DNA of 64,000 bases from Plectosphaerella cucumerina (Eukaryota > Ascomycota > Sordariomycetes > Glomerellales > Plectosphaerellaceae): assembly GCA_020746995.1 (NCBI GenBank), contig JAGPXD010000004.1:3348001-3412000 (forward strand), given 5' to 3'. This document shows, piece after piece, positions 42,854 to 53,701 of the stretch. Numbering within the stretch: the first letter of the stretch is position 1; every line of letters starts with the position of its first letter. The position numbers and the translations under genes were made by a program. Under the pieces are notes generated by a model. That model made no database searches. It was not told the DNA's origin and worked only from the letters and a program-made list of their open reading frames with translations.

Positions 42854-43865
42854 GAGACGGCGGCGATTACGTCTTGGACAGGAGCTCGCCACAAGATCAC
42901 AGCGACTGAACTCCCAGACCCAGCAACAGACAAGAATTCGGGTTTCAGGGGTCGTCCCAGTTCTTGAAGAGATGTGGAGATGGACAAAAAAGGAATTCCC
43001 CTCAACCGGAATCGAGCCGGTGACCTTCAGATGAAAGAGATAAACAATTACAGTCCAACGTGATAGCCAACTACACCATGAGGGGTTGTTGAGATGTCGA
43101 GATGGGCCAGCGTACTTCAGCGGCGGAGTCGGGAATCAGCCCCTGCAGACGGGAAGTCTGATACATTAACCACGAACCGTGTCTGTCCCCCTTCGGAAGC
43201 TCTCACCAACGGTCACATGTCATATGCTGACATTGCAGACGCACCTGAATCCTGCAGGGGGACATGAATCTCACTCCAAACTCAAATCAACAAGCCAGGC
43301 ACCCCTGCTTCAGCTCCTGTCCCATTGCATCTCCCCGGACCCCTACCGTCCAAGCCATCAACAACAAGCGACCACCCTGTGGCTTGATGGCTTGATATCT
43401 GACTCGGACCCGCGTCCCAATCACGAGCAGCTCCAACGGCTCGGGTGACTCGGATCGGTCATGACGCAGGCTAGCTTCCTTCCAGAAGGGTTCTAGGGCA
43501 CGGCATCTCGAGACAGGAGCCAAGCGGCCGGCAGATGAAGGGCTGCCTGGTGCTGGCACTAGCCCTCCGCTAGGGACCTTCTCGAACAAGCCCCGAGTCA
43601 AGGGCTGAAGGCGAAGCTGGTCTTTTGGGGGTTCTAGAAGATGACGAGGAGATCCGGATTTTCCCCACAAACATGTTATCTTTGTCCCCCTCGACGTTCC
43701 CACATCGCCACTCCACTCCTGGTCAACGACGGGTCTGGACCTTCTGAGCACACATTCCTGGGGATATCCCTTCGCGATAGCACAATCAGTGCCGATGCCA
43801 GACTGGGTGCTCGGCCCGACCATCTTCGGATTCAGAATCGACCCCGCATCCCTTGAAAGCCCACT
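42854..43865. other. Intergenic containing tRNA-Tyr
   Basis: Apart from the tRNA gene at 42997-43085, there is no coding frame with support. The last 150 bases are probably the promoter and leader of the second sugar transporter. Confidence 0.5.
42997..43085 (-). tRNA. tRNA-Tyr (anticodon GTA) with 15-base intron
   Basis: Read on the minus strand, the acceptor stem CCCCTCA pairs with TGAGGGG, followed by discriminator A. There is a D-arm (GTGTAGTTGGCTATCAC), an anticodon stem TTGGA/TCTGA with two G-U pairs, U33 followed by anticodon GTA and A37, a 5-base variable region AGGTC and a T-arm ACCGG-CTCGATT-CCGGT. A 15-base intron (plus positions 43033-43047) sits one base 3' of the anticodon, the canonical place, and fungal tRNA-Tyr genes typically have one. 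The first base pair is C1-G72, an identity element of eukaryotic tRNA-Tyr. The mature molecule is 74 bases before CCA addition. It lies 144 bases past the stop of the OMP decarboxylase gene on the opposite strand. Confidence 0.9.
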
Positions 43866-45583
43866 ATGGCAACCATGATTCTCAGCAAGGACGACAACGT
43901 CTCGTCCATGAGTAGGAGCGTGGTGCGGCTGTATCTGCTGCTCATCCCTGGATCTCTGACCATCAGCGCGGCCATGGGGTACGACGGCTCGCTGATGAAC
44001 GGGATCCAGGGTGTTGATCGATGGCTTGCCTGTGAGTCCCGGTTTTCGTCAGACGTAGAAGGCCAGAACTGACCACCATCCCAGACTTCAACCAGCCGAA
44101 GGGCTCTCTCCTGGGTATTATGAATGCAGTCCTTCCCTTAGGTGCAGTCTTCGGTACATACCCTGCCGCTTGGCTTTCGGATCGATATGGTCGTCGATGG
44201 GCCATGCTGGCTGGGGATGTCATCATGATCATCGCCTCTGTCATCCAAACGGCGAGCATGAACAGTTCGTCTTCACGTTCTTCTGATACTGGGTCTTCTG
44301 CTGATGAAGTTTAGCCGCAATGTACATGGCCTCAAGATTCTTCATCGGCTTCGGCTTGACCGTCGCCGCGAGCTCGGCGCCTACTATTGCCGCCGAGCTC
44401 GCGCACCCCGCCTCTCGGACGACCCTGACCTCCATGTATAATACGCTGTGGTATCTGGGCGTAAGTCTTCTCCAAGCCACCTGACCCCCTCATGCTGACC
44501 GTCTAGTCCATCGTCGCAGCCTGGACGACGTACGGCAGCTACCGCATTCAATCTGACTGGGCATGGCGCCTGCCCACGATTCTACAGGTCGTACCGGCAC
44601 TGATCAACATGATCAGTCTGTATTTTCTCCCAGAGAGTCCCCGCTGGCTCATCGGACAGGACCGCCACGATGAAGCACGTGCTATCCTCGTCAAGTACCA
44701 CGCCGATGGTGACGAGACTTCACCCCTCGTGGCAGCCGAGTTTGAGGAAATCAAAGAGACCATCCGCCTCGAGACGACCGAGGGTAGCACGTCGTGGCGT
44801 GAACTCATCCGAGGCCCGGCCAACCGCCACCGCACCTTTCTCGTGCTCTGTTGCGCATTCTTCCCGCAGTGGTCCGGCATGGGGCTCGTGTCATATTACC
44901 TCGCCCCGGTGCTTCGTCTTATCGGCATCACCTCGCAAGATCGCATCACACTCATCAACGGCATCCTGCAGATCTGGAACATGGTCGTGGCTGTAACGGG
45001 GGCCAACCTCGTCAATCGCGTGGGCCGGCGCCCGCTCTTTCTATGCGCGACGGCGTCAATGCTCGCGGGCATGACGGCGTGGACCATCGCGGGGAGCGTC
45101 TTCGCGCGCACGCGGTCCGAAGCCACGGGGGCGGGGGTTCTGGCCTGCATCGTCTTCTTCATGAGCGCGTACAACATCTGTTGGAACCCGCTTGCGGTCG
45201 CGTACCCAGTCGAGGTCATGTCCTTTACGATCCGGGCCAAGGGCGTCGCGTTGCTCACGGGTACTGCCAAAGCGGCGAGCTTTTTCAATCAGTTTGTCAA
45301 CCCTGTCGGGCTGGAGAACTTGGGTTGGAAGTTCTATATCGTGTACTGCGTGTGGTTGGCGATTGTTCTGACGACCATCTTTTTCATGTTCCCGGAGACC
45401 AAGGTGAGTAGGGTCCATGCTGGAGACGAGGTTGACCGATAACTGACGCTCTCGCAGGGCCTGTCGCTTGAAGAGATTTCGGGGGTGTTTGAACGGAGGG
45501 GCTCGGCTGCTTCGGAGAATGTCAAGATTTTGGAGACCCAAGTTCATTACGTGGAGGACAAGGCGAAAAAGTTCTCTGTTTGA
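43866..45583 (+). CDS. MFS sugar transporter, lactose-permease/hexose type
   Basis: Five exons: 43866-44031, 44085-44264, 44315-44460, 44507-45403 and 45458-45583, giving 504 aa; all introns are GT-AG and 46-54 bases long. The frame joins at each border (...WLA/Y/FNQP..., ...SMN/T/AAMYM..., ...WYLG/SIVAAW..., ...FPETK/GLSLEE...). Twelve hydrophobic segments are expected. Signatures are WLSDRYGRRWAML after helix 2, LPESPRWLIGQDR before the central loop, VGRRPLFL between helices 8 and 9, and FPETKGLSLEEI after helix 12. The first helix contains the YDGSLMNGIQ pattern found in lactose/galactose and oligosaccharide porters of fungi. It should be a plasma-membrane proton-sugar symporter; its substrate is not readable. 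It is not closely similar to the transporter at 34.6 kb, so this is not a recent tandem copy. Confidence 0.92.
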
Positions 45584-46465
45584 ACCGGACAAACAATGAG
45601 ACTCACTGCTTGTAGGACTGAACAGAGAGATTAGGAAGAAAATCCGGGACTGGGGAGGCTGGGATGGCATTCCAACGTCGCAAACCTGGAACATTGGTGC
45701 CCGACTCCCCGAGTGCGACGACGGCCAGACACCGTCCTGAGTTTGTTTCTACCATGACGCCAGTGGCACAACCGGTGAGGGGAAGCTCGCCAGACGCGTT
45801 TCAAGGCGGTAAATCCCGCCGGAGCTGATGAACTAGCGCAGGTAGTGGCTGGTTATCGCCACGGATCCGTGTGAATAGTTCCTCTGTGCCCATCTGATGT
45901 CTCACCTGGCACTGAAGCCACCATCAAATCATCCTGCATGTGTAATTTGGCCTTGCTCTCGCTGGCTTCTGCCTCACCGAGCCATATTAGGAGTTCATCC
46001 TTCCGAACTCAAGAGATCATGGCCACGACGATGACCAAGCAGGGCGATATCTTCCCCAAGCTGGGCTCGGGGAAGGTCTCTTAGGAGGCGCTACCGCCCC
46101 GGGTGTCTAGGAGGATACATATAATCTTCAGTCGCTTCTTTTTGGATGCATGTGGTCCGAGATCGAAGGGGCCGGCTGATGGATGAAGCCATGGTTCTTT
46201 AGGTGAGGTCATGCAGGATGATTCGAAGCCGCTGAGGATACCACGGGGCTCGCCGGAGGCGTGGACGGAAAAGGGGTGGCCAGCTTCTGCAAACGCTGAG
46301 AGAGACGGCCGCGTCGGGTCGTCGAGGGGCTTGTCGACGGATCGAGCTTCGAGCTGTCCGTCGTAAGGAACGCCATGACTGTCTTGACATTTGATGTTGC
46401 CCGCTTCCATGGCTGATCGCTGAACCCTTTATGGATCATGAGCTGTGTCGACAGGGGTTTGGCCC
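45584..46465. other. Intergenic upstream of the perforin-like relic
   Basis: No supported gene. A 20-codon frame beginning ATG GCC at 46020 and ending at 46081-46083 could be a remnant of a 5' exon of the relic, but I see nothing to prove it. Confidence 0.4.
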
Positions 46466-49400
46466 ATGCTGGCGTCTTTCGCCCAGCCGCCGACGCTTAC
46501 CCTAACAGGGTTGTTCCAGGTGCTAGCAGTTGAAACTTTAGAGGTTGGGGCCGCTGGGCGATCACCTAGCGATAGCTTCGTGCCGATTCGAGAGCTGGAG
46601 AGTACCCTCGCTCTGAGGCTTCTCTTCTGCGAATCGCCTGGCATCACAAACATCACCAGCGAGTCGTTCTCAGCTTCCACCCTCGGAGAGCACCTAGTCG
46701 CCGACAAAATGGCCCAACTACTTGCACCCTACAACAACTCAATGCGCCTGGGTCAAGGCTTCACCCCATATATCCAGCAGATTTGCCTCGACTGCGCCGT
46801 GCTCGAAAACACCCCCGAGAACAGGAAACGTCTGGATGAGGCCCTCCGCAGGTCTGGGAACGACTCTTCCCAGGTTTCCGGAGGTGATGGCGGTGGCGTA
46901 TCTGCTCTCGCTGAGTCGGAAGTCGTATCAGACCCCTTCTCCTACGCCGACGGGGACAAGCGATGAGAGCCAGGATGCTCCAGAGCCATAGAGTGATGAG
47001 GACGACCCTGCCGAGGCGGAGAAAAAGAGAGTCATGGGCGGGAAGACCAAGTCGAAGCAAAGGAAAGTTGAGATCAAACGGCCTCCCTGGGTCAAGGCAC
47101 AGATTGTGACCTACTCATCCCGCTCTGTCGACAAGGTCAGCGATGTGACAGGTGAGTGTCTGCTTTGGACTTGGTGAAAGAGGAGCCTACTGCTGACATA
47201 GTATAGAGGCAATGAACATCTCGGGCTCTCTATCCATCAAGACGGGCACCATCGGCGGCCAAGCCAACGGCTCGTACGTCGACAGCGACAAGTTCAAGGC
47301 CAGCGACATCAACTTTCACCTCCAGGTCAAGGTCACCAATCAGGTCCAGGACGCCAGCAAAAACTTCACAGTCTTCAAAGTCTTCAAAAAGATCGAGGAC
47401 ATGCGCCCTGAGGACTTCCCCCAGGTCTACGGCGACACCTTCATCTCAGGCTGGGAGGAGGGCGGCGAACTCAATGCCATCATCTCCATGAAAGTCAGCG
47501 ACAAGTCCAAGATCACCGAGATCAAGGCTGGCCTCGAAGCGTCCATGACCACCCCTGCCGGCGTGTCCCTAGACGTCAAGGGCCATTTCGAAATGGACAA
47601 GCAAAATATCACCCGCGACACCGAGACGACCATAGCAGTCAATTGGTCCGGGGGCGGCAGCATCAAGAATCCGGGTGATGACTGGAGCATCGCCACGCTC
47701 AAGCGCACCGCCGCCGCGTTCCCGGAGCTCGTGGCCATCACACCTCAGCGGACATACGCCATCCTCACAAAGTATACGGCCCTCGAGAGCTTCCACCTCC
47801 AGAATAGGACGTGTCGCCCCTTAGACTACGAGAACGCCGGGATTCATACGGGCGCATTGCTCGACAACTATATGGACTACAAGGTCCTGTGGAAGCAGAT
47901 CTCCAGGCCACGTATGAGCTCGAAGCCCGTCGTGCCACGATTGAGATGGCCACGCCGCCGAAGGAGATAGTCGATCTCGCAGAAGTCAAAGTCCGGGCCA
48001 CAGAGGACGATGTTAATCTCCTGACGGGGCGCGACACCGTCGCGGAGTCGGAGAAGCAGGGTCTTTCCAGATTGAGCACCAAGTCAATCAAGGCCAGCAG
48101 TGTGGGCAAAATGTCCATCAAGTCCATGTCGACCAAGTCTTTCTCTGCCCAAGAGGAGCCAGAGGAGGATGATGAGTTTGACGAGCCCGCCAACAATGTC
48201 ACCCTAGACGACCTCGCCGTGACCAGACAAAATCACCTCGGCGCCCCAGCGGAAGAAAGGGTCAAGTACAAGATCTTCCACAATTCCTTCGCCGGCCTCA
48301 TCGAGGCGCGCAGGGTCTGCCTCTTCGAAATGTCCAAGATCGTCAAGGAGGTCGACATCATCGCCAAACACCCCCAGCTGGCCAGCGACCCGGGCCGCGA
48401 CGCCTTCTTCCTCAACCCCCTCGTCTTCCGACAGCTCCTACCTGTCATGCGCGTGGCGCCCGAGGGTGGCGTCCGACACGGAGAGAAGAACAACAACGGC
48501 GCCCTGATCCTTGGCTACTGTGCGCCCGACGAGGATGAGGAGCGGGGTTATGGTGTTGTTCCCGTGTATAAGCTCAGCGAACCTTTTGAGAAGCACAATT
48601 CGCTACTAAAGGAGACATTGCATGATGTCGGACGCAAGGCGAGGGATTATCGTGTCCAAGGCTTCGTGGGCGAGACGACGAACGTACACTCACGCGAGAC
48701 GCTGCGAAATGACCTGAAGCAGCTTGACCCAACTTTCCGCCCGACAAAGCTGTCTGTCTGGTGCGCCGAGGGCATCATTTCGTCTCTGCAAATCCAGTAT
48801 GCCAATGGCAATACTGTCAGTCATGGGAAGTGAGGCGACAAGCCCTCGGCGACGCATGTCCTCGCCCTGAAGGCCGACGGGTCCGAGATCATCTACGACG
48901 TCGCCGTCACCACCAAGGTCTACGAGAAGACAAATAAAAGGTTCATCACGAGGTTCGCTGTTGCGACGTCGCAGTGCAGAGTCCTCGACACGGCGAAAGC
49001 TCTGGACCACGACGCGGAAAAGGGGGACAATCAGAAAGCGGGGCCGTAAAAGGGGCAGGGAAGAAGGGGGACTGGCGAAACCCCTGGACAGCAACATGGC
49101 GATGCAAATAAATCCCAGGAAGCCGGGGATGAGAAGCTGACTGCCGATTCAGCAGAGCCTGCAGAACCACCTCGCGATCTCATCGACCCCAAGACAACCA
49201 CTTGGTCTCGGCCCGACCACGACAACCCTTGGAGCTTCCGCGGCTTCGTCACCGTCGCCTACAAAGATGCCCTCCAAACCCTTGGCGTCATCTGGGGCAA
49301 AGAATCCTTCGCTCCCATGCCGTCTGTCCGTCCCGCGCCGCCTCTATGTAAGGACTTCCTCGCCCTCAGTCCCGCGCTGCGGAAGCTGATCCGCGACGCC

Positions 49401-49955
49401 AGCAACCCGCGGCCCAACGGCTTCCCTGGCCGGTTCCTCATGGGACACTCAGTATCTACAGGGGCAATGGGGTCTTCCAAGACATTCGGCGCGTTGGAAG
49501 AGATTGATTTTTCGTGGAGTATCCAGAGTCTTGGATTTGCTGCTGTTGGGGGCCGGCTGACGGGTATCAAGGTGTAATTTTTCACGGGCAAGGAGCTGAC
49601 GCATGGTGTGTATAAGGCCGGCACCGAGGTGTGGAGATGTCCGGTGAGATCGGATTTGATCGTGGCGAAGCTGAGTGCTGGGAAGGTTAGGGAAGGGGAT
49701 GCTGGTCATGTCAGTGCGGTTGAGTTCATCCGCGCGGATGAGAGGGGTCAGCTGCCGCAGTGGTCGCTTGACGTGGCTACGCTGCGGTATGTTCCTGAGC
49801 AGCCGGCCGCGGGGCTCGTTGATCGGAGCAGTATTATTGAGCTGGCGCCGGTGGTTGGCAACTCGAGCTGGTCGGTCAGAGGGTTCTATGGGGAGGTGTT
49901 GGAGGGCGAAAACCCGGTGATCTCACGGCTTGGTGTCATCTGGGGTCGGGGGTGA
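46466..49955 (+). pseudogene. Perforin-like (MACPF) protein relic with C-terminal lectin-like repeats
   Basis: Coding-like sequence, with codon bias and one clean intron (47152-47207, GTGAGT...TATAG), runs through 3.5 kb but is broken many times. In order: the first frame ends at TGA 46964-46966; the acidic linker then continues in another frame, hit by TAG 46989-46991; after the intron the frame changes again near 47890-47915; the remaining frame is interrupted by TGA 48831-48833, TAA 49047-49049 and TAA 49575-49577 before its natural end. The middle part has the block VYGDTFISGWEEGG followed by a Thr/Gly-rich strand region, which I recognise as the fungal MACPF (pore-forming perforin-like) family. 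The C-terminal part holds two segments of the type WSFRGF...LGVIWG, resembling a jacalin-like repeat. Six lesions make a working product very unlikely. The family assignment is from memory of the block pattern and needs a profile search. Confidence 0.7.
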
Positions 49956-50171
49956 GGTTGGTCGAAAACGGGGAAAGCGTGTCATTACGAGCGTCGGCGG
50001 TGCTGAGTCTACCCAGCTTTCCTGAGGTACCTACCAATCCATGACGTCGGACTTCACGGCATTTACGGCATATGCATCTTTCACCACTGTGAATCGTTCA
50101 CGAGACCAAGCCCTCTATTGCTAGATATCTTTACCATCTCTCTCTGTGATCCCCAAAGGGAGCGTCCCCCA
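49956..50171. other. Short convergent intergenic
   Basis: The 3' region shared by the relic (+) and the acyltransferase gene (-). Confidence 0.5.
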
Positions 50172-51713
50172 TCAGACTTCAAGACCATCGAGCCCTGAGC
50201 CGGCCCACATGGCGTCCCAATCACCCTTGATGAGAACAATTCGGGAGATGATGCCCCCATGCCCGTCTCGGAACGAATAAGCGATGTTTGGTGCCGCCAT
50301 TTCCCCGAGATTCTGTGTGGCCGGCCGCAGAAAAACGAGCTTTTCGCCAGCAAAGCCCGCGCTGGCCATGTCCTCAACGCCACCCCAGCTGGAAACCATA
50401 CCCCACCCGTGCCTGGCATCTACCCGCGGCACCTGTCCGAGTGCAGACCCCATGCGCTCGTTGTACAGTATCACCTCGCGCACATTGTCGACGGTTCGTA
50501 GCGCATTGAGGCGCCTGCGTATGATGGTAGCAAGCTCAGGCAGCGATGTCGATAAAATGAACGAGGAAGAGGAGAGGGGGAACCACCCTGGGGTGTTGAT
50601 GTTGTGAAGATAGGGGGTGGGTAGCGACCCCTTTGGGAAGACGGGCAACATGGAGTATACGTTGTAGAAGTCGAAAGGCTGAGTCTCATCTGATACGAAG
50701 CTCGAGTTGGCGTATAGCTGTAATACGCGTCAGTACCGTCATGTCGCATGAGACATCGAGAGTGGGAAACAGTCTCATACCCTGAGCATCATGGCACTGA
50801 AAACGTCATGTCTGCTGACGGAGGGGCCCGGAACATCTGATCCAAGACGGGTTCTGGCTTCGTCGCGATACTTTTCCAACAGCCGGCTTGGAAAGTGGAC
50901 ATAGCGCTCCTCGAACTCTTTGGAGGAAGCCAGTCGCGCCATATCCTTGCCATACGAAAAGAAGTCGAGGAAACCAGCTCTCAGCCCGCTGCCTGGCTGC
51001 TCGTCTTCCTTGATAGGCGCTGTGGAATCAACGGCTGGCATTGCATCCAGTATCTTGAGTAGGTCCGGGTGAGGATTCTCGGTTCTTGTCGGTACGGCCT
51101 CTCCTCTGTAGAGCCTGCCCCAAGTCTCCATCAACCCTCCTAAGCCCATCGCGTCGGTGATAAAATGGGGAATGATCATTGCCAGTAGAGTGTGGCCGTC
51201 ATCTGGGCTACCGAGGGTCTTAACTCGAAAGGAGAGCGTGGGGATTGGAGATAACCCGAGGGAACCAACAGACGGACCGTCAAAGCCGAAGAGACCTTGC
51301 GCATCGGGAATATTAGCTATTCCGAGAGACGTGACTTTGGATGAGGCATCCAGATCCATTTTTGCTGCTGCCGCCGCTGGGCCGAAAGCATCTGCCAGGG
51401 TCTTGTCAGGCAGTTCGCGATGCTTGAAGTCCAACGCAGGTCCTTTCGACGCGGGTGTGCGCCATTCGCCAAGCTTTTAGGCAGGGCGCCAATGTCAGCA
51501 GTGCTAACGTTGTGCAGCCAGGCAAGTGCAACTCACAGTGAACCAGTCACCCTTGATGGACACATTCAGCTCCGGGTATACCTCGACGACTTTGGCGGCG
51601 GCTCCCCGAAGGCGCGGAACATCCAAGTGGCCGGAGAATACGAACCCAGAATGAACGATCACTCTCTTGGGGAGGACGTCCAAACTTTCGACGGGTCGGT
51701 TGGGGGGTTGCAT
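50172..51713 (-). CDS. BAHD-like acyltransferase (fungal transferase family)
   Basis: Three exons: 51713-51537, 51473-50781 and 50717-50172, giving 471 aa. Introns are GTGAGT...AAAAG and GTATGA...TACAG, and both borders fall between codons. The catalytic His of the superfamily is in the motif HFITDAMGLGG (HxxxD) at about residue 150. The usual C-terminal DFGWG motif is not found; the corresponding region reads DARHGWGMVSSWGG. Such enzymes transfer acyl groups from CoA thioesters to hydroxyl or amino groups, and fungal members act on mycotoxins and other secondary metabolites or in detoxification. No polyketide synthase, peptide synthetase or P450 gene is nearby, so a cluster role is not supported. 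The first ATG is at 51713; the frame is open upstream without one. Confidence 0.82.
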
Positions 51714-52701
51714 TGTTGTTGCTGCAGTCTTCTTGTCGGAAGCACCCAATGGTAGTGGAGGCGGATTTCCGCTGCGGCCTGTTCTCCTGGTATTTATACT
51801 TTCTGATCATTTCTACGCCTACCTATCTAGGTATTCTAGCAGACTCTTGGCAAGTCATGGTGTCAGATTTTAAAGCCTGTTTCCCCTTGCACAACAAGGG
51901 TAGGGACATTAGCTCCAGCTTATCAAACATGCATGGGGCCGGTCTGTGGCCCACAGGTCCTTGCAGGGGTAAAAGAAGACATCCACGAATGTTGGGTATC
52001 TATTTCCAGAAGTCTGGCCGCGACCTTGAATCTAGAAGGGGAAAACTTTACCATCAAATTGCCATCGACCTTAGCTTCAATCCCAAGCCTACCCTCGCCA
52101 GTGCCACACATCAGGTACATGTGACGAACGTTCCTCCCCAATAAGCCCACGCCACCTGCAATCTCGGGCTGTCCGAGCCGTGTGAGCTTATTGGGTACTT
52201 GTTGAGCCAGACGCGCGCTGCCGAGACGTAGTCGGCCTTGCCATCGCTGAGAACAATCGGCATCAAAGCAGGTTCTGGGGCGAGGCTACATGAACCAGCT
52301 CGGAGAGAAGCTCACGTGTTGACGTCTACGAACTGAAAGTCCTCTGGCCTCTGACCAATGTCTGGGAATTGCAGTTCGGCTTGGCATGGGGGGGACAGAA
52401 GTGGTGCGCCTCCTGGAACAAATTTCCAATTGTTCACCCAGCTGCCGTCACTTCTGTAGCTCCAACACACCCGCACAGGTCAGTAGAAGAGCAGATCGGC
52501 TCGTACAAAGAACAGCTTTTCTAAAAGGCGTATATCAATATCTATACATCTCATCTGTCCTCAGACACGTCCCGTTCTCCATCTCTAACAAAGGCATCCT
52601 CTGACAATTGATGTACATGTCAAGTTGCCTTGCCATTCTTGTCTCCGTCTCCTGTCATTGTTCCATAGACGTTGATGGATGGAGAAAGTCTTGGAAGGCG
52701 T
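51714..52701. other. Intergenic
   Basis: This is the upstream region of the acyltransferase and the 3' region of the secreted-protein gene, both on the minus strand. No supported gene is seen. Confidence 0.5.
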
Positions 52702-53551
52702 TTAGTTGCAGGTAAGGTCGCCGGTGCTCCTGTCGTGGTTGCAGCGGGCAGAGTTGTAGTGGTAGGCAAGCTGAATGATGGTTAGGGCAGCTTCAATATG
52801 AGACAGGTTATATAAAGGCTTACGTTGATGTAACCGCCCTCGCTGTGCGTGTAGAACTGGTTGTTGTACTCCATGTACATGCAGTCGTAGCTGAGATCAT
52901 GATTAGCTGTGATTCCTGACACTAGGGGTCAATCATCGTACTCGGTGTTGAAAGCGCCCATCCTCAGCTTGGCACTGCGCAGGCCGTTGATACCGGCGGG
53001 ACGCTTGAGGTTGTAGCCCTTGTTGTAGCAAATGGCAGCGCCATAGCGGTTGGAGTCAGGGTTTGTCTGCCACATGTTGCGGACCGTGTTCTTGGTGAAG
53101 TTCTCCCGGGCCTGGGGCAGAGTTGTCAGTGAGCTTGAATTGCATAAATGCGGGGGAAGGTAGAACTTACAGGGTTCCAGAAAGCCATGGACACAAGGCC
53201 AGCAACGGCAGCCTTGATAGCGGCAGCGGTGATGGTAGCAACAACGTTGATGGCAGGTCCGGCGATGGCAACGACCAGAGGGCTGGCACGCTTGGTGACA
53301 GCGACCGCGCCCTCCATGCCGGCGGGGTCCTCCTTTTCGATGAAGTGACCGTTCTCCTTGACGCCCATCAACACGATGGAGGTGGAGGGGGGGAGGTCGG
53401 CGCGTTCCTGGACCGTCTGAAGCTCCTGAACGGGAGCATCGTCGGCGGAGCGGCCTTCAATGGAGATGGCGCCATCAGTGGGCAGAGCCAGCGCATCGAC
53501 GACGGAAAGGTAGGCGATGACCTGAACAACGGTGGCGGTGGTGAAACGCAT
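52702..53551 (-). CDS. Secreted protein with KR processing site, 228 aa
   Basis: Four exons: 53551-53171, 53111-52942, 52890-52824 and 52770-52702; all introns are GT-AG and 51-59 bases long. The signal peptide is MRFTTATVVQVIAYLSVVDALA. A propeptide-like acidic region of about 70 residues ends at the dibasic AVTKR (about residue 88), a likely Kex2 site. The next 35 residues are Ala/Val/Ile-rich and could form a hydrophobic or amphipathic helix (AIAGPAINVVATITAAAIKA). The C-terminal 100 residues carry four Cys and strongly patterned sequence: GAAICYNKGYNLKRPAGI, then NTDYDCMYMEYNNQFYTHS, then a Cys-containing end GDLTCN. I recognise this as a secreted fungal family of unknown function found in plant-associated Ascomycota. 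A TATA box lies 145 bases upstream. The products after Kex2 cutting would be a propeptide and a mature 140-residue protein. Confidence 0.85.
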
Positions 53552-53694
53552 CTTGATAGATGTTTGAACAAGTGTTGGGATTGGTGATGAATGAAAGTGT
53601 TGTAAAGAGTGTGGTGTGGTGGTAGGTAGAGACTGAGAAGTGAGTGTGCTTGAGAGAGTGAGTAGTTTCTCATCTTGGGGTTCCCATCGAGACT

Positions 53695-53701
53695 CTTTAT
53701 A
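53695..53701 (-). promoter_or_regulatory. TATA box of the KR-processed secreted protein gene
   Basis: The minus strand reads TATAAAG 144-150 bases upstream of the start at 53551. Confidence 0.55.

Noticed and set aside
34624..45583. The two MFS sugar transporters as a recent duplication
   Set aside because: Their intron positions and most sequence outside family motifs differ, so they are separate subfamilies.
46466..51713. A secondary-metabolite or toxin biosynthesis cluster around the acyltransferase
   Set aside because: No polyketide synthase, peptide synthetase, terpene cyclase or P450 gene is present; neighbours are a broken MACPF gene and a secreted protein.
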